In this document: positions 9,574-18,267 of the stretch, in pieces
Numbering within the stretch: the stretch's first letter is position 1
Layout of the letters: each line of letters begins with the position of its first letter
Assembly (NCBI GenBank): GCA_030695925.1
Contig: JAUYOH010000148.1
Span: 1 to 64,000 of the forward strand
Origin: Candidatus Omnitrophota bacterium
GTDB lineage: Bacteria; Omnitrophota; Gorgyraeia; Pluralincolimonadales; Pluralincolimonadaceae
Direction of reading: 5' to 3'
Length of the DNA: 64,000 bases
Made by a program: the position numbers and the translations under genes
The notes under the pieces: model-generated
Seen by the model: the letters and a program-made list of their open reading frames with translations, nothing else
What the model was told of the DNA's origin: nothing
Database searches by the model: none

Positions 9574-11625
9574 TTATTCCTCGATAAGCGCCTTTATCTG
9601 CGGAAGCATACGCTCTGCCTCCTCTTCTCCGCGCTTGATCAAGATCTCGACTTTATACAACTCAAACCAGTTTACGGTCGGGATTATGGGGTGCAAGACG
9701 CAATCCGCTTCTCGCGAAGAGGCCTCGGCAAGGACATACTGCATGGAAAGCGAGGAATTCATCAGGACATCGAGAAAGTTCGGGGTGAACGTCCTGCGTG
9801 TCCAGTTCATAAACCTGAAGAGCGCCCGCGCGAAAATCGAACGCTCCGCCAGTTTAAGTTCCTCTTTCCTGCGTCTCGCCTCGAACTCCTGAAAGGGCTT
9901 TAACATCTCCTCCGGGCTCGGAAGGCAGTTTACGGCGATTATCTTCCTCGCTCCGAGTTTAGCTAAGACATCTATCGGGACCGGGTCAAGCGTCCCGCCG
10001 TCTATCAAAAAATCCTCGTCTTTTCTGTACGGCTTGACTACCGCCGGAATCGAGCATGATGCCCGAAGCGCGTCGACCAGACTTCCCTCATCTATGACGA
10101 CCAATTGTCGCGAACGCAATGTGCTTGATATTATCTTGATCGGGGTATGCGTGTCGTGAAATGTCTTTCTGCCGAGATATTCTCTGAAGAACCTCGTAAG
10201 GTTCCGGCCGTTGATAAACCCCAATAGCGGAAATAAAGAAAAATCCGCCAGACTTAAGAGCATCCTCTTGCTCTTGAACCTAAGCGCGACCTTCTCCAAT
10301 TCCGCCGCCTCTATGCCCGAGGCCCAAAATGCCCCCACCACAGCTCCTATAGACGTGCCGGCGATAAAATCTATCGGGATCTTCTCCCTCTCGAGTACTT
10401 TCATCACACCCACATGCGCGAGGCCCAAGGCAGCGCCGGAACTGAGCGCCAATCCCACGAGGATCTTACCGATATCCCTCGCTATACGACGCACCGTCCT
10501 CGAATATAAACTATCCGGCACCGCCAAAACAGGCGGAAGCCCCATCGACATTATCCCGCCCAAGAGGCCGAGGTCGGGCAGGGTCGTATAAGGTTTGTGG
10601 CCCAATGTTTTAACGCGTTCTTCGAATGTCTTTTCGGCCACAAATTCGTTCATTATTACCTTAAGGCGCGCCTCAAAATCCTTTATGCCCTTGCTTAACT
10701 CGTCTATGAGCCTGCCGGTCGCTTTCAGGTTATGTTCGTCGCAATCCGTCACAAGATGGATCAAATCCGACTGAGTAAGGACCGCGTACATCGCCTTATC
10801 TATCACGATCGGAAGGTCCACGACGATATAATTAAATTCCGCCGCCAGATAACTTAAAAGCGGGCCTAATTGGGTAAGCGCGGATGGGTCATCGCTCTCG
10901 TAGGCGACATTCAAGAGGCAGATGCCGCTCGATTCGACATCCATGATGAGAGGCCTGACTTTCTCGTGGTCAAAGGTCAGCGTCTTTAAGTCGACGTGGA
11001 GCGGCCTTTTACCGGTCCGCAGCATCGAGGCGCATTCTTCGCCTGTCCTGCTCATATCAAGAAGGATGACTTTTTTGCGCGTCTCATAAGCGAGCGCGAT
11101 GGCAAGATTGACCGCGTACATCGTGCGGCCGGCTTTCTTGGCCAGGCCAAATACGGAGATGATCGTGGACTCAAATATGGCTTTTGGCCCCGCGTCTTTC
11201 TTCTTCAAGCGGCGCGATAACGATTGGCTTAATTTAATGGCGAGTTGGGGGATTTCTTTAAGGAGCGTATTAAAATTTCCCTTGTCGATCCTTAGGATCA
11301 GGGCGTCATTTATGATGCGGATTGATGCCGAATGCGGCTCGTTGGTCAAGAGTGATATTATGCCGACGTAATCGCCGCGATGCAGATTGATCAAAGTCCT
11401 CTCGCTGCCGGATGGAGTCTTTACGAATACATTTACCCTGCCGGTTATTATGCAATAAAATGAACTGGGCGGGTCTCCTTCGCGATATAGGATATGGTCT
11501 TTTCTGTATTCGGCTATATAGGATTTCTCTTGGATAAGCTTACGCGCCCCCGCGGATAAGTCCGCGAAGAGGGGTATTTTTTTTATTATAGCCGCTTTGT
11601 CTAAACTAACGTTGGAAGGGCTCAT
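9574..11625 (-). CDS. Cyclic nucleotide-binding domain + MinD/ParA-like (degenerate P-loop) + patatin-like phospholipase fusion
   Basis: N-terminal CAP_ED-like domain (FADLSAGARKLIQEKSYIAEYRKDHILYREGDPPSSFYCIITGRVNVFV); MinD-like middle (VFGLAKKAGRTMYAVNLAIALAYETRKKVILLDMS); patatin GTSIGA and DGG. Confidence 0.85.
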   Translation of the reverse strand: MSPSNVSLDKAAIIKKIPLFADLSAGARKLIQEKSYIAEYRKDHILYREGDPPSSFYCIITGRVNVFVKTPSGSERTLINLHRGDYVGIISLLTNEPHSASIRIINDALILRIDKGNFNTLLKEIPQLAIKLSQSLSRRLKKKDAGPKAIFESTIISVFGLAKKAGRTMYAVNLAIALAYETRKKVILLDMSRTGEECASMLRTGKRPLHVDLKTLTFDHEKVRPLIMDVESSGICLLNVAYESDDPSALTQLGPLLSYLAAEFNYIVVDLPIVIDKAMYAVLTQSDLIHLVTDCDEHNLKATGRLIDELSKGIKDFEARLKVIMNEFVAEKTFEERVKTLGHKPYTTLPDLGLLGGIMSMGLPPVLAVPDSLYSRTVRRIARDIGKILVGLALSSGAALGLAHVGVMKVLEREKIPIDFIAGTSIGAVVGAFWASGIEAAELEKVALRFKSKRMLLSLADFSLFPLLGFINGRNLTRFFREYLGRKTFHDTHTPIKIISSTLRSRQLVVIDEGSLVDALRASCSIPAVVKPYRKDEDFLIDGGTLDPVPIDVLAKLGARKIIAVNCLPSPEEMLKPFQEFEARRRKEELKLAERSIFARALFRFMNWTRRTFTPNFLDVLMNSSLSMQYVLAEASSREADCVLHPIIPTVNWFELYKVEILIKRGEEEAERMLPQIKALIEE

Positions 11626-11663
11626 TACCTGATATTATATTAGGTTAAAATCAAAATAGCAAG

Positions 11664-11712
11664 CCCCTCACCCTGCCCTCTCCCCAACGGGGAGAGGATT
11701 AAGGTGAGGGGG
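11664..11712. repeat. Palindromic repeat (REP-like), copy 1
   Basis: CCCCTCACCCTGCCCTCTCCCCAACGGGGAGAGGATTAAGGTGAGGGG; near-identical copy at 21333-21382. Confidence 0.85.
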
Positions 11713-11714
11713 AC

Positions 11715-11799
11715 AAAAAAAGGCCAGCGGCTTTGAAACTTACTTACTGCTGCTTACTTCTGTGTTCTGCTTGTTTCTTTTCTTACTTCAGCCGCTGGC
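11715..11799 (-). terminator. Candidate intrinsic terminator / riboswitch expression platform
   Basis: Minus strand GCCAGCGGCT ... AGCCGCTGGC followed by a T-run; 10-bp perfect arms with a long A-rich loop, just downstream of the GEMM aptamer. Confidence 0.6.
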
Positions 11800-11840
11800 A
11801 ATCCATTTTGTACTTCGACCGATTAGGGAAACAACCTACG

Positions 11841-11990
11841 CCTTTGACCTTTTCTCCGGTTTCGGTAACCCAGCTGCCTTGCCGTGCCACCTGGAATGAC
11901 CTCGGTTTAGGCCTGCGGTTTTGTGTCCCGCCCTTTCGGTCCTGAATGGGATCCCGATATTATCGGGAGCGGTTTACCCTTTTCGGTCAT
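11841..11990 (-). ncRNA. GEMM / cyclic-di-GMP-I class riboswitch aptamer
   Basis: Minus strand AGGGTAAACC-[hairpin]-GGGACACAAAACCGCAGGCCTAAACC...AAGGCAGCTGGGTTACCG closely follows Vc2 (AGGGCAAACC..GGGACGCAAAGCCUCCGGCCUAAACC..GGUAGCGGGGUUACCG). Confidence 0.83.
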
Positions 11991-12038
11991 CTTAAGTATG
12001 CCATACTCTACGGAAAAATCAAGGGGCAATCGTAAAAA

Positions 12039-12938
12039 TCAGGCGTACCCCAGTATCTTCAAGGCCTGCGGGTCCTTGCGCCAGTTCTCGTAGACCTTGA
12101 CCCACAACTCCAGATATACGCGCTTATTTAGAAGACCTTCTATCTCTTTCCTCGCCGCCTCGCCTATGGCCTTTAACATCTGCCCCTTATGGCCGACGAT
12201 TATCTTTTTTTGCGAATGCCTCTCGACGAATATCGTAGCCCTGATATAGACTAACTTTTTCTTCGACCGCTCCTTGAATTCCTCGACGAGGACCGCGAGT
12301 GAATGCGGGACTTCCTCGCGCGTCAACTCAAGCGCCTTGCCGCGGACGATCTCTCCGGCCATGAAGCGTTCCGTCTTGTCGGTAAACTGGCCGTCGGAAA
12401 AATACTTCGGCCCCTCAGGCAGGTACTCGATGGTTTTCTTAAGAAGGATATCCATATTGTCGCCCAACGTCGCTGATGTCGGGATTATCTCCTTAAAATC
12501 ATAAAGCCGGGACGCCTCCTCTATCATCGGCAGAGCGAGGGATTTACTTACTTTATCTACTTTATTTATAATGGCTATGGCGGGTTTCTTCGCCTGCTTC
12601 AACAGGCCGAATATAAGCCGGTCCTCCTGCGTTATACCCTTTGCCACATCAAGGACAAATACGATAAGGTCCACCTCCGATAGCGAATCCTTGGCGACCC
12701 GCGTGATCTGTTTGCCGAGCAGGTTTATCGGCTTGTGGATGCCCGGGGTGTCCACGAAGATGATCTGCGCGTCGGGTCGCGTCAATATCCCGCGGATCTT
12801 ATCGCGTGTCGTCTCCGGTTTTTCGGTAACTATCGCGACCTTCTCGCCGACGAGGTAATTCAATACCGTGGATTTTCCGACGTTCGGCCTTCCGATTATC
12901 GCGACAAACCCGGACCTGAATTTTTTATCGCCTGGCAT
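12039..12938 (-). CDS. era: GTPase Era (start moved to MPGDKKFRSGF)
   Basis: GRPNVGKSTVLNYLVGEKVAIVTEKPETTRDKIRGI; KH domain GHKGQMLKAIG. The track ORF starts at 12992, but 12938 abuts the upstream gene. Confidence 0.95.
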   Translation of the reverse strand: MPGDKKFRSGFVAIIGRPNVGKSTVLNYLVGEKVAIVTEKPETTRDKIRGILTRPDAQIIFVDTPGIHKPINLLGKQITRVAKDSLSEVDLIVFVLDVAKGITQEDRLIFGLLKQAKKPAIAIINKVDKVSKSLALPMIEEASRLYDFKEIIPTSATLGDNMDILLKKTIEYLPEGPKYFSDGQFTDKTERFMAGEIVRGKALELTREEVPHSLAVLVEEFKERSKKKLVYIRATIFVERHSQKKIIVGHKGQMLKAIGEAARKEIEGLLNKRVYLELWVKVYENWRKDPQALKILGYA

Positions 12939-12939
12939 A

Positions 12940-14118
12940 TTAATAAAGCTTCCCGGCTTCCAACTCAGCCAACCAGCGCTTCTCAAATTCATCGACAGTA
13001 ACGTTTAATTTGTCCCTCATCACCGTTTCGAGGGGCTGGCCCTTGCCGAGCTCCTCCAATATCTCGCGTACTTTGTATTTGTTATACCTCTTCATCAGAT
13101 AGTTGGCCAAGGTGTAAGATTCCAGGTAGGCGAGATAACGCTGAGTGGCATCTTCGTTATTGATATCGGTAAAGACCGCATCCAGGTCTTTCAAAGGTAT
13201 CAGTAAATTTGATTTTACAGCGGATTTCAAGACGGACATGTCCTTCTTTAAATAACGCGCGCCCTCATATTCGGCGAGTCCCTCATCGAGCCATTTCGGC
13301 GCTTTCCTGTCAGATATGTCGTTGACAAGCAGATGGGTATATTCATGGTATATTATCCCGCGTATCTCGTCAGTCGTAAAATCGGCCCCTATAAAAGGCA
13401 GGCGTATCTTTCCGTCATAGATACCGCCGGCGCCTTTGATCCATAGGCCGTCACCTATATACTCGAAATCTTTCTTTTCATATATCAGTACCGTTATCTT
13501 ATATTGCGGGCGGTAATCAAAATCCTGCCCTAACAACCTGTACGCTTCCTGAAGATAATAGCGGACGCTGTAACTTAACCTAGCGCCCTCTTTAGAATAT
13601 CTTATATCGAACTGGTCCATCCCGGCGGAACGGTAGTTCTTCTCGACAGCGCTCTCTTTTTCCAGTTTCGCGATCCTCTTCTTAAGTTCGTCGGCGTATT
13701 TAAAATCCGGCTCGAGTTTAATGACCTTCTCCCAGAGCGCCTTTGCCTCATCCATCTTCTGCGAGAGATATTTTATGTCACCCATTAGAAAGAGCGCGGG
13801 GACATTATTAGGATCGTATCTTACGGCGGAAGCAAGATAATTCTCGGCGTAGGCGAAATTGCGTTTCAGGTATTCGACCTCGCCCTTCCGGTAATAGGCG
13901 ACCGAGAGATTTTTCTTTACGGTATTGTTGCTTGGATTTAATTTATGCGCCTGTTGGAAGTATGATAAAGCGGCGTCCAGCGCCTCATCGTTTAGCGCCT
14001 TGACCCCCATCTCGTTATACATGGAGGCGCCGAGCGGGTCTTCTTTTACGGCGAAGCAGGGCATCGCAGTCGAAAGCATCGCTACCAGAAGTATAAAGTT
14101 GAGGATTTTTATTTTCAT
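12940..14118 (-). CDS. TPR-repeat protein with C-terminal gluzincin (peptidase MA-like) domain, exported
   Basis: Signal peptide MKIKILNFILLVAMLSTAMPCFA; TPRs; HEYTHLLV...WLDEGLAEY. Start moved from 14268 to 14118. Confidence 0.8.
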   Translation of the reverse strand: MKIKILNFILLVAMLSTAMPCFAVKEDPLGASMYNEMGVKALNDEALDAALSYFQQAHKLNPSNNTVKKNLSVAYYRKGEVEYLKRNFAYAENYLASAVRYDPNNVPALFLMGDIKYLSQKMDEAKALWEKVIKLEPDFKYADELKKRIAKLEKESAVEKNYRSAGMDQFDIRYSKEGARLSYSVRYYLQEAYRLLGQDFDYRPQYKITVLIYEKKDFEYIGDGLWIKGAGGIYDGKIRLPFIGADFTTDEIRGIIYHEYTHLLVNDISDRKAPKWLDEGLAEYEGARYLKKDMSVLKSAVKSNLLIPLKDLDAVFTDINNEDATQRYLAYLESYTLANYLMKRYNKYKVREILEELGKGQPLETVMRDKLNVTVDEFEKRWLAELEAGKLY

Positions 14119-14160
14119 GTTATAATTAGTATACCCTACAAAAAAACCTATGTCTACAAA

Positions 14161-14931
14161 ATGAGTGCTAAATCTTTTACGAAACTTGTGAAGGTGATGG
14201 AGAAGCTCCGTTCCAGGGGCGGTTGTCCGTGGGACAGGGCGCAGACGCATTCCTCGCTTAAGAAACATCTCATCGAGGAGGCATACGAGGTCTGCGAGGC
14301 GATAGATTCCAAGGACCCTGAGCGGCTAAAGGATGAACTGGGGGATTTTTTATTCCAAGTCGTATTCCACGCGCAGGTCGCCAAGGAGCGCGGCGCATTC
14401 GATATCAAGGATGTAATAAGGGCCTCATATAAAAAGATGCTCCGCCGTCATCCTCATGTATTCGGAAAACACAAAGCAAAAAGTCCAGAAGACGCGTATA
14501 AACGCTGGCAGGAAAAGAAAGGTCAGGAAAAAAATTATAGGAGCAGGAAGTCCCTGCTCGACGGAGTCCCGAAGACCCTTCCTGCCCTGCTTAAGGCCCA
14601 GAAGATATCCAAACGCGCGGCATCTGCCGGTTTTGACTGGCCGGATGTGGAATTCGCGGTAAATAAAGTCCACGAAGAATTAGAAGAGGTAAAAGAAGAG
14701 CTAAAAAGCAAGAATAAGAGGCGGCTTGCCGAAGAGATAGGTGACCTGCTCTTCGTGATAACGATCGTGGCAAGGTTCGGCGGAGTCGATGCCGAAGATG
14801 CCTTACATAGCGCCACCAAAAAATTCGCCCGCAGATTCGGAAAGATCGAGAGCACTTTAAAGAGACGAAATAAAAAGATCAACGAATGCGGTTTTGAGGA
14901 GCTTTACCGTCTCTGGCGGATAAATAGGTAG
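14161..14931 (+). CDS. mazG: Nucleoside triphosphate pyrophosphohydrolase MazG
   Basis: LRSRGGCPWDRAQTHSSLKKHLIEEAYEVCEAI; ELGDFLFQVVFHAQ. Confidence 0.95.
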   Translation: MSAKSFTKLVKVMEKLRSRGGCPWDRAQTHSSLKKHLIEEAYEVCEAIDSKDPERLKDELGDFLFQVVFHAQVAKERGAFDIKDVIRASYKKMLRRHPHVFGKHKAKSPEDAYKRWQEKKGQEKNYRSRKSLLDGVPKTLPALLKAQKISKRAASAGFDWPDVEFAVNKVHEELEEVKEELKSKNKRRLAEEIGDLLFVITIVARFGGVDAEDALHSATKKFARRFGKIESTLKRRNKKINECGFEELYRLWRINR

Positions 14932-15851
14932 GGCAACCCCGCCAAAAACAAGATGCAGGTTGCCGGTTCAGGTATGACGTTAATTGTATCGACAGAATAG
15001 CCGCTCGACTCCATTGCGAGGTTCATATCCTCAATATAGACGGGTATGAAGGCGTCGTAGGTCGTCCAAGTGGCAGCCGGCTGAAGATCGCTTACCCCAA
15101 AATGTGTTCCCAGTACCGTTAATTGTCCGTTCCACGGCATAAGGGTCGGGCTGCCGGAATCTCCGGGTTCACCGCCGGCAAGGCCCGGATAATATCCGAG
15201 ATTATCATAATCAAATGTACTGGTAAATGTCATATCCGCATACAGATTGGGGTAATTCGTTGAGTAGGCCCATGTAAGGTCGCTTATCGCGTTCTCCCCT
15301 GCCTTGGCATACCAGCCGTAAACATATATATCCTTATTTAAATACCAATCAAGATCGAACTCGGGTGTCGCAGGGTCATCGGCATTCAATACGGAATAAC
15401 GGGCGATATTGTCGGCTTCCGGAATGGGCGCTGTAAGCCAGCCAAGCGCCAAATCCGAAGTATGCGTGCCGTCCCCATCCGTAAAACTAAAGGTGGAATA
15501 CCTATCTACGGTATAATTTTTCAACTGACCGTCTCTGTTGAAGAATGTGACGGAGTTTCCCGAAGGGATCTGCCAGTGATTGGCGACGACAAAATGAAGC
15601 GGCGATACCATCGTTATGCTCCGCATCTGGTCTGAGGTCATCCAACCAACACCCGACCAATCGTAGGATGAGGCGAAGAAATCAGGGTTCGGTGTGGGAC
15701 TACTGGGATATGTGCCGGAAACAAAACGGTCGTAAAGCGTAGGGTCTGAACTGTAATTATTGACAACGAGCGCTTCGGCAGGCCTGAATAACGCCAAACA
15801 GGAAAGCAGAAGAATTAAGAATAATACCTTAGAAGCAAACTTTTTATCCAA
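14904..15851 (-). CDS. PEP-CTERM-anchored trypsin-like serine protease-like protein
   Basis: Signal peptide; GEPGDSGSPTLMPW; C-terminal VIPEPATCILFLAGLPYLFIRQRR sorting signal. Confidence 0.8.
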   Translation of the reverse strand: MDKKFASKVLFLILLLSCLALFRPAEALVVNNYSSDPTLYDRFVSGTYPSSPTPNPDFFASSYDWSGVGWMTSDQMRSITMVSPLHFVVANHWQIPSGNSVTFFNRDGQLKNYTVDRYSTFSFTDGDGTHTSDLALGWLTAPIPEADNIARYSVLNADDPATPEFDLDWYLNKDIYVYGWYAKAGENAISDLTWAYSTNYPNLYADMTFTSTFDYDNLGYYPGLAGGEPGDSGSPTLMPWNGQLTVLGTHFGVSDLQPAATWTTYDAFIPVYIEDMNLAMESSGYSVDTINVIPEPATCILFLAGLPYLFIRQRR

Positions 15852-15935
15852 AACTAAGACCTCTCTATTCGATAAGATTCTATCACAAAGACCGGCTACG
15901 TAAAGACAAATTATTTGCTATTTTTAGGTAATCTT

Positions 15936-16316
15936 TTATTGGTCTAATTTATATTTGACGGCGCGGTCAAAGGCCTCTTTAAAATCATACGCGCCCTTGA
16001 AGTCATCTATGGAATCCGCCTCTGTCTTGGAGAGGAGTTTCGCATCTATCATATTAAATACTATATTTCCGAAATCCTCGGTCGAAGAAACGCCCCAGTT
16101 CTCCAGCACTGTCCGGGCCATAGGGCCGAACTGCTCTATGGCGTAAAGTTTAAGCCCCTCGGATAACTCCTGCCCCGAGACATGGCGATGTTTTTCAAGT
16201 CTTCCGACCGCAAAATTCAACCCTTTCATCAAAAAAAGGTACGCTTCGGCATTATACCGCGGGTCTTTTCCCGTAATCTTCTCGATGACATCCATAAAAT
16301 CAATCCGGTCTTTCAT
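15936..16316 (-). CDS. Minf_1886 (Planctomycetes/Verrucomicrobia-type) conserved family protein, function unknown
   Basis: AYLFLMKGLNFAVGRLEKHRHVSGQELSEGLKLYAIEQFGPMARTVLENWGVSSTEDFGNIVFNMID. Confidence 0.7.
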   Translation of the reverse strand: MKDRIDFMDVIEKITGKDPRYNAEAYLFLMKGLNFAVGRLEKHRHVSGQELSEGLKLYAIEQFGPMARTVLENWGVSSTEDFGNIVFNMIDAKLLSKTEADSIDDFKGAYDFKEAFDRAVKYKLDQ

Positions 16317-16837
16317 CTTCCTCCTGCCACAAGTAAAATCGCTATTATCGTCTTCGCGTCTTTTATCCTGCCTTCCTTAATATATCCTAATGCCTCGGAG
16401 GGCCTCATTATCCTTACTTTTATATCCTCATCAAAATCCGGCTCCAGCCGCGCGGGCCTTAAGCCGGTCGCCTTATATATTACGACAAATTCATCGGTAA
16501 CCCCGGGCGACGGGTAGAATGTATATAACTTTTTAAAATTCCTGGCGGCGTAGCCGATCTCTTCCTGTACCTCTCTTCTCGCAGCGGCAAGCGGCGCTTC
16601 GCCTTTGTGCAGGGTGCCGGCCGGGATTTCCAGAAGTCTCTCGCCTACGGGGTAGCGGAACTGCTCGACTAAGACTATCTTATCCTTCGTAAGAAACGGC
16701 ACTACACCGACCGAGCCGGTGTGATGGACAACCTCCCACCTCACCTTCCGCCCTCTTATAGTGCCGTCGCTTACGACAAGTTTGACTATCCTGCCGTTAT
16801 AGATCAGCGTCTTTTTATTGAGCTTAAATCTTGCCAT
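16313..16837 (-). CDS. NUDIX hydrolase (ADP-ribose pyrophosphatase-like)
   Basis: ETIGYA-type Nudix box: GEAPLAAARREVQEEIGY. Confidence 0.9.
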   Translation of the reverse strand: MARFKLNKKTLIYNGRIVKLVVSDGTIRGRKVRWEVVHHTGSVGVVPFLTKDKIVLVEQFRYPVGERLLEIPAGTLHKGEAPLAAARREVQEEIGYAARNFKKLYTFYPSPGVTDEFVVIYKATGLRPARLEPDFDEDIKVRIMRPSEALGYIKEGRIKDAKTIIAILLVAGGR

Positions 16838-16890
16838 AGTTTTTTATATTCTACACGCTTGGCGGGAAAAAGCAAGGAAAATGAAAATCT

Positions 16891-16920
16891 TTGACATAAC
16901 CCCCTCCTATTTTGTATAAT
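16891..16920 (+). promoter_or_regulatory. Sigma70-type promoter for nuo operon
   Basis: TTGACA, 18-nt spacer, TATAAT, 45 nt upstream of nuoA ATG. Confidence 0.8.
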
Positions 16921-16964
16921 TAGGCGTTGCCTACCTTATCGGCACCGGAAGGAATCTCAAATAT

Positions 16965-17321
16965 ATGATAACAGACTACGGATACGTGGGGTTGTTCCTG
17001 ATCTTCGGAATTGCTTTCGTCGCGGGCGCTTTGATAGTATCGTGGCTCCTGCGCCCACGCGATCCTAACCCCATTAAAAAATCCCCCTATGAATGCGGGG
17101 AGATAGTTAAAGGTAACTCGTGGGTACAGTTTAACGTCCGCTACTACCTTATCGCGCTCATCTTCGTCATCTTCGACGTGGAGGTCCTGTTCCTTGTGCC
17201 TTGGGCGGTCATATTTCGCGACTTGGGGCCTGTCGCCTTTATCGAGATGATGGTCTTCATCGGAATTTTGATCCTCGGACTTATCTACGCCTGGAAAAAA
17301 GGAGCCCTTGAATGGCAGTAA
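16965..17321 (+). CDS. nuoA: NADH-quinone oxidoreductase subunit A
   Basis: [41 protein letters not shown]. Confidence 0.95.
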   Translation: MITDYGYVGLFLIFGIAFVAGALIVSWLLRPRDPNPIKKSPYECGEIVKGNSWVQFNVRYYLIALIFVIFDVEVLFLVPWAVIFRDLGPVAFIEMMVFIGILILGLIYAWKKGALEWQ

Positions 17322-17827
17322 TAGAAAAAATCCCCGCTTCAGGATTGATACAGAAATTCCCGGGCGGCGGGTTGGTCCTTGCTACCGGCGAAAGCGTATT
17401 AAAATGGAGCAAGGCATCCTCTCTTTGGCCCTTGACATTCGGACTTGCCTGCTGCGCCTTCGAGATGATAGCCGCGGGCGCTTCACGGTTTGACATAGAC
17501 CGCTTCGGCGCCGGCGTATTCCGCGCGTCCCCGAGGCAGTGCGACGTAATGATAGTGGCGGGAACGATATGCGTAAAGATGGGTGAATGCATGAAACGGC
17601 TTTACGCGCAGATGCCTGAGCCGAAGTACGTCATCGCGATGGGTAATTGCGCGGTCTCAGGCGGAATCTTCTACCACGATACCTATTCCGTCGTCAAGGG
17701 AACTGAGGCGCTGGGTATACCGGTCGATGTCCATATCCCGGGATGCCCTCCCCGCCCGGAAAATCTCCTGTTCGGGTTGATGAAATTGCAGGAAAAGATA
17801 CGGAAGGAGAAGAATGAACGGCGCTGA
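17312..17827 (+). CDS. nuoB: NADH-quinone oxidoreductase subunit B
   Basis: [31 protein letters not shown]. Confidence 0.96.
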   Translation: MAVIEKIPASGLIQKFPGGGLVLATGESVLKWSKASSLWPLTFGLACCAFEMIAAGASRFDIDRFGAGVFRASPRQCDVMIVAGTICVKMGECMKRLYAQMPEPKYVIAMGNCAVSGGIFYHDTYSVVKGTEALGIPVDVHIPGCPPRPENLLFGLMKLQEKIRKEKNERR

Positions 17828-18266
17828 GATATCCGGATTGATAAAGATAAAGGTGCCTGACGCCGTAAAAGAGGACCAGACCGGCGCGATAATAATCCCC
17901 AAGGGCTTGCTCTTGGAGGCGGCCCGTTATATCATAAGCCCGGCCCTTGATTTTGATAACTTGCATTGCATAACCGCCGTTGAGAAGAACGATAACATCG
18001 AGCTTATTTACACCTTCTACTCTATAAAAAAACACCACGGGTTGACCCTAAAGACGCGATTGGCGTTCAGCGATTTAAATGTAGAGAGTTTGGCTAAATT
18101 CTGGAAGTCCGCCGACTGGTTCGAGCGTGAGATATACGACCTCTTCGGCGTAAATTTCCTGAACCACCCGAACTTAAAGAGAATACTGAATCCCGACGAA
18201 TGGACCGTCCATCCGTTAAGAAAAGATTTCGTAAATAAGGATTTTATTAAAAAACCCCGATACTGA
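17814..18266 (+). CDS. nuoC: NADH-quinone oxidoreductase subunit C
   Basis: [38 protein letters not shown]. Confidence 0.95.
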   Translation: MNGAEISGLIKIKVPDAVKEDQTGAIIIPKGLLLEAARYIISPALDFDNLHCITAVEKNDNIELIYTFYSIKKHHGLTLKTRLAFSDLNVESLAKFWKSADWFEREIYDLFGVNFLNHPNLKRILNPDEWTVHPLRKDFVNKDFIKKPRY

Positions 18267-18267
18267 C

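Noticed and set aside
9574-11990. Interpretation of the riboswitch-patatin locus as a CBASS defence system
   Set aside because: No CD-NTase, Cap2/Cap3 or other defence gene nearby; kept only as an analogy.
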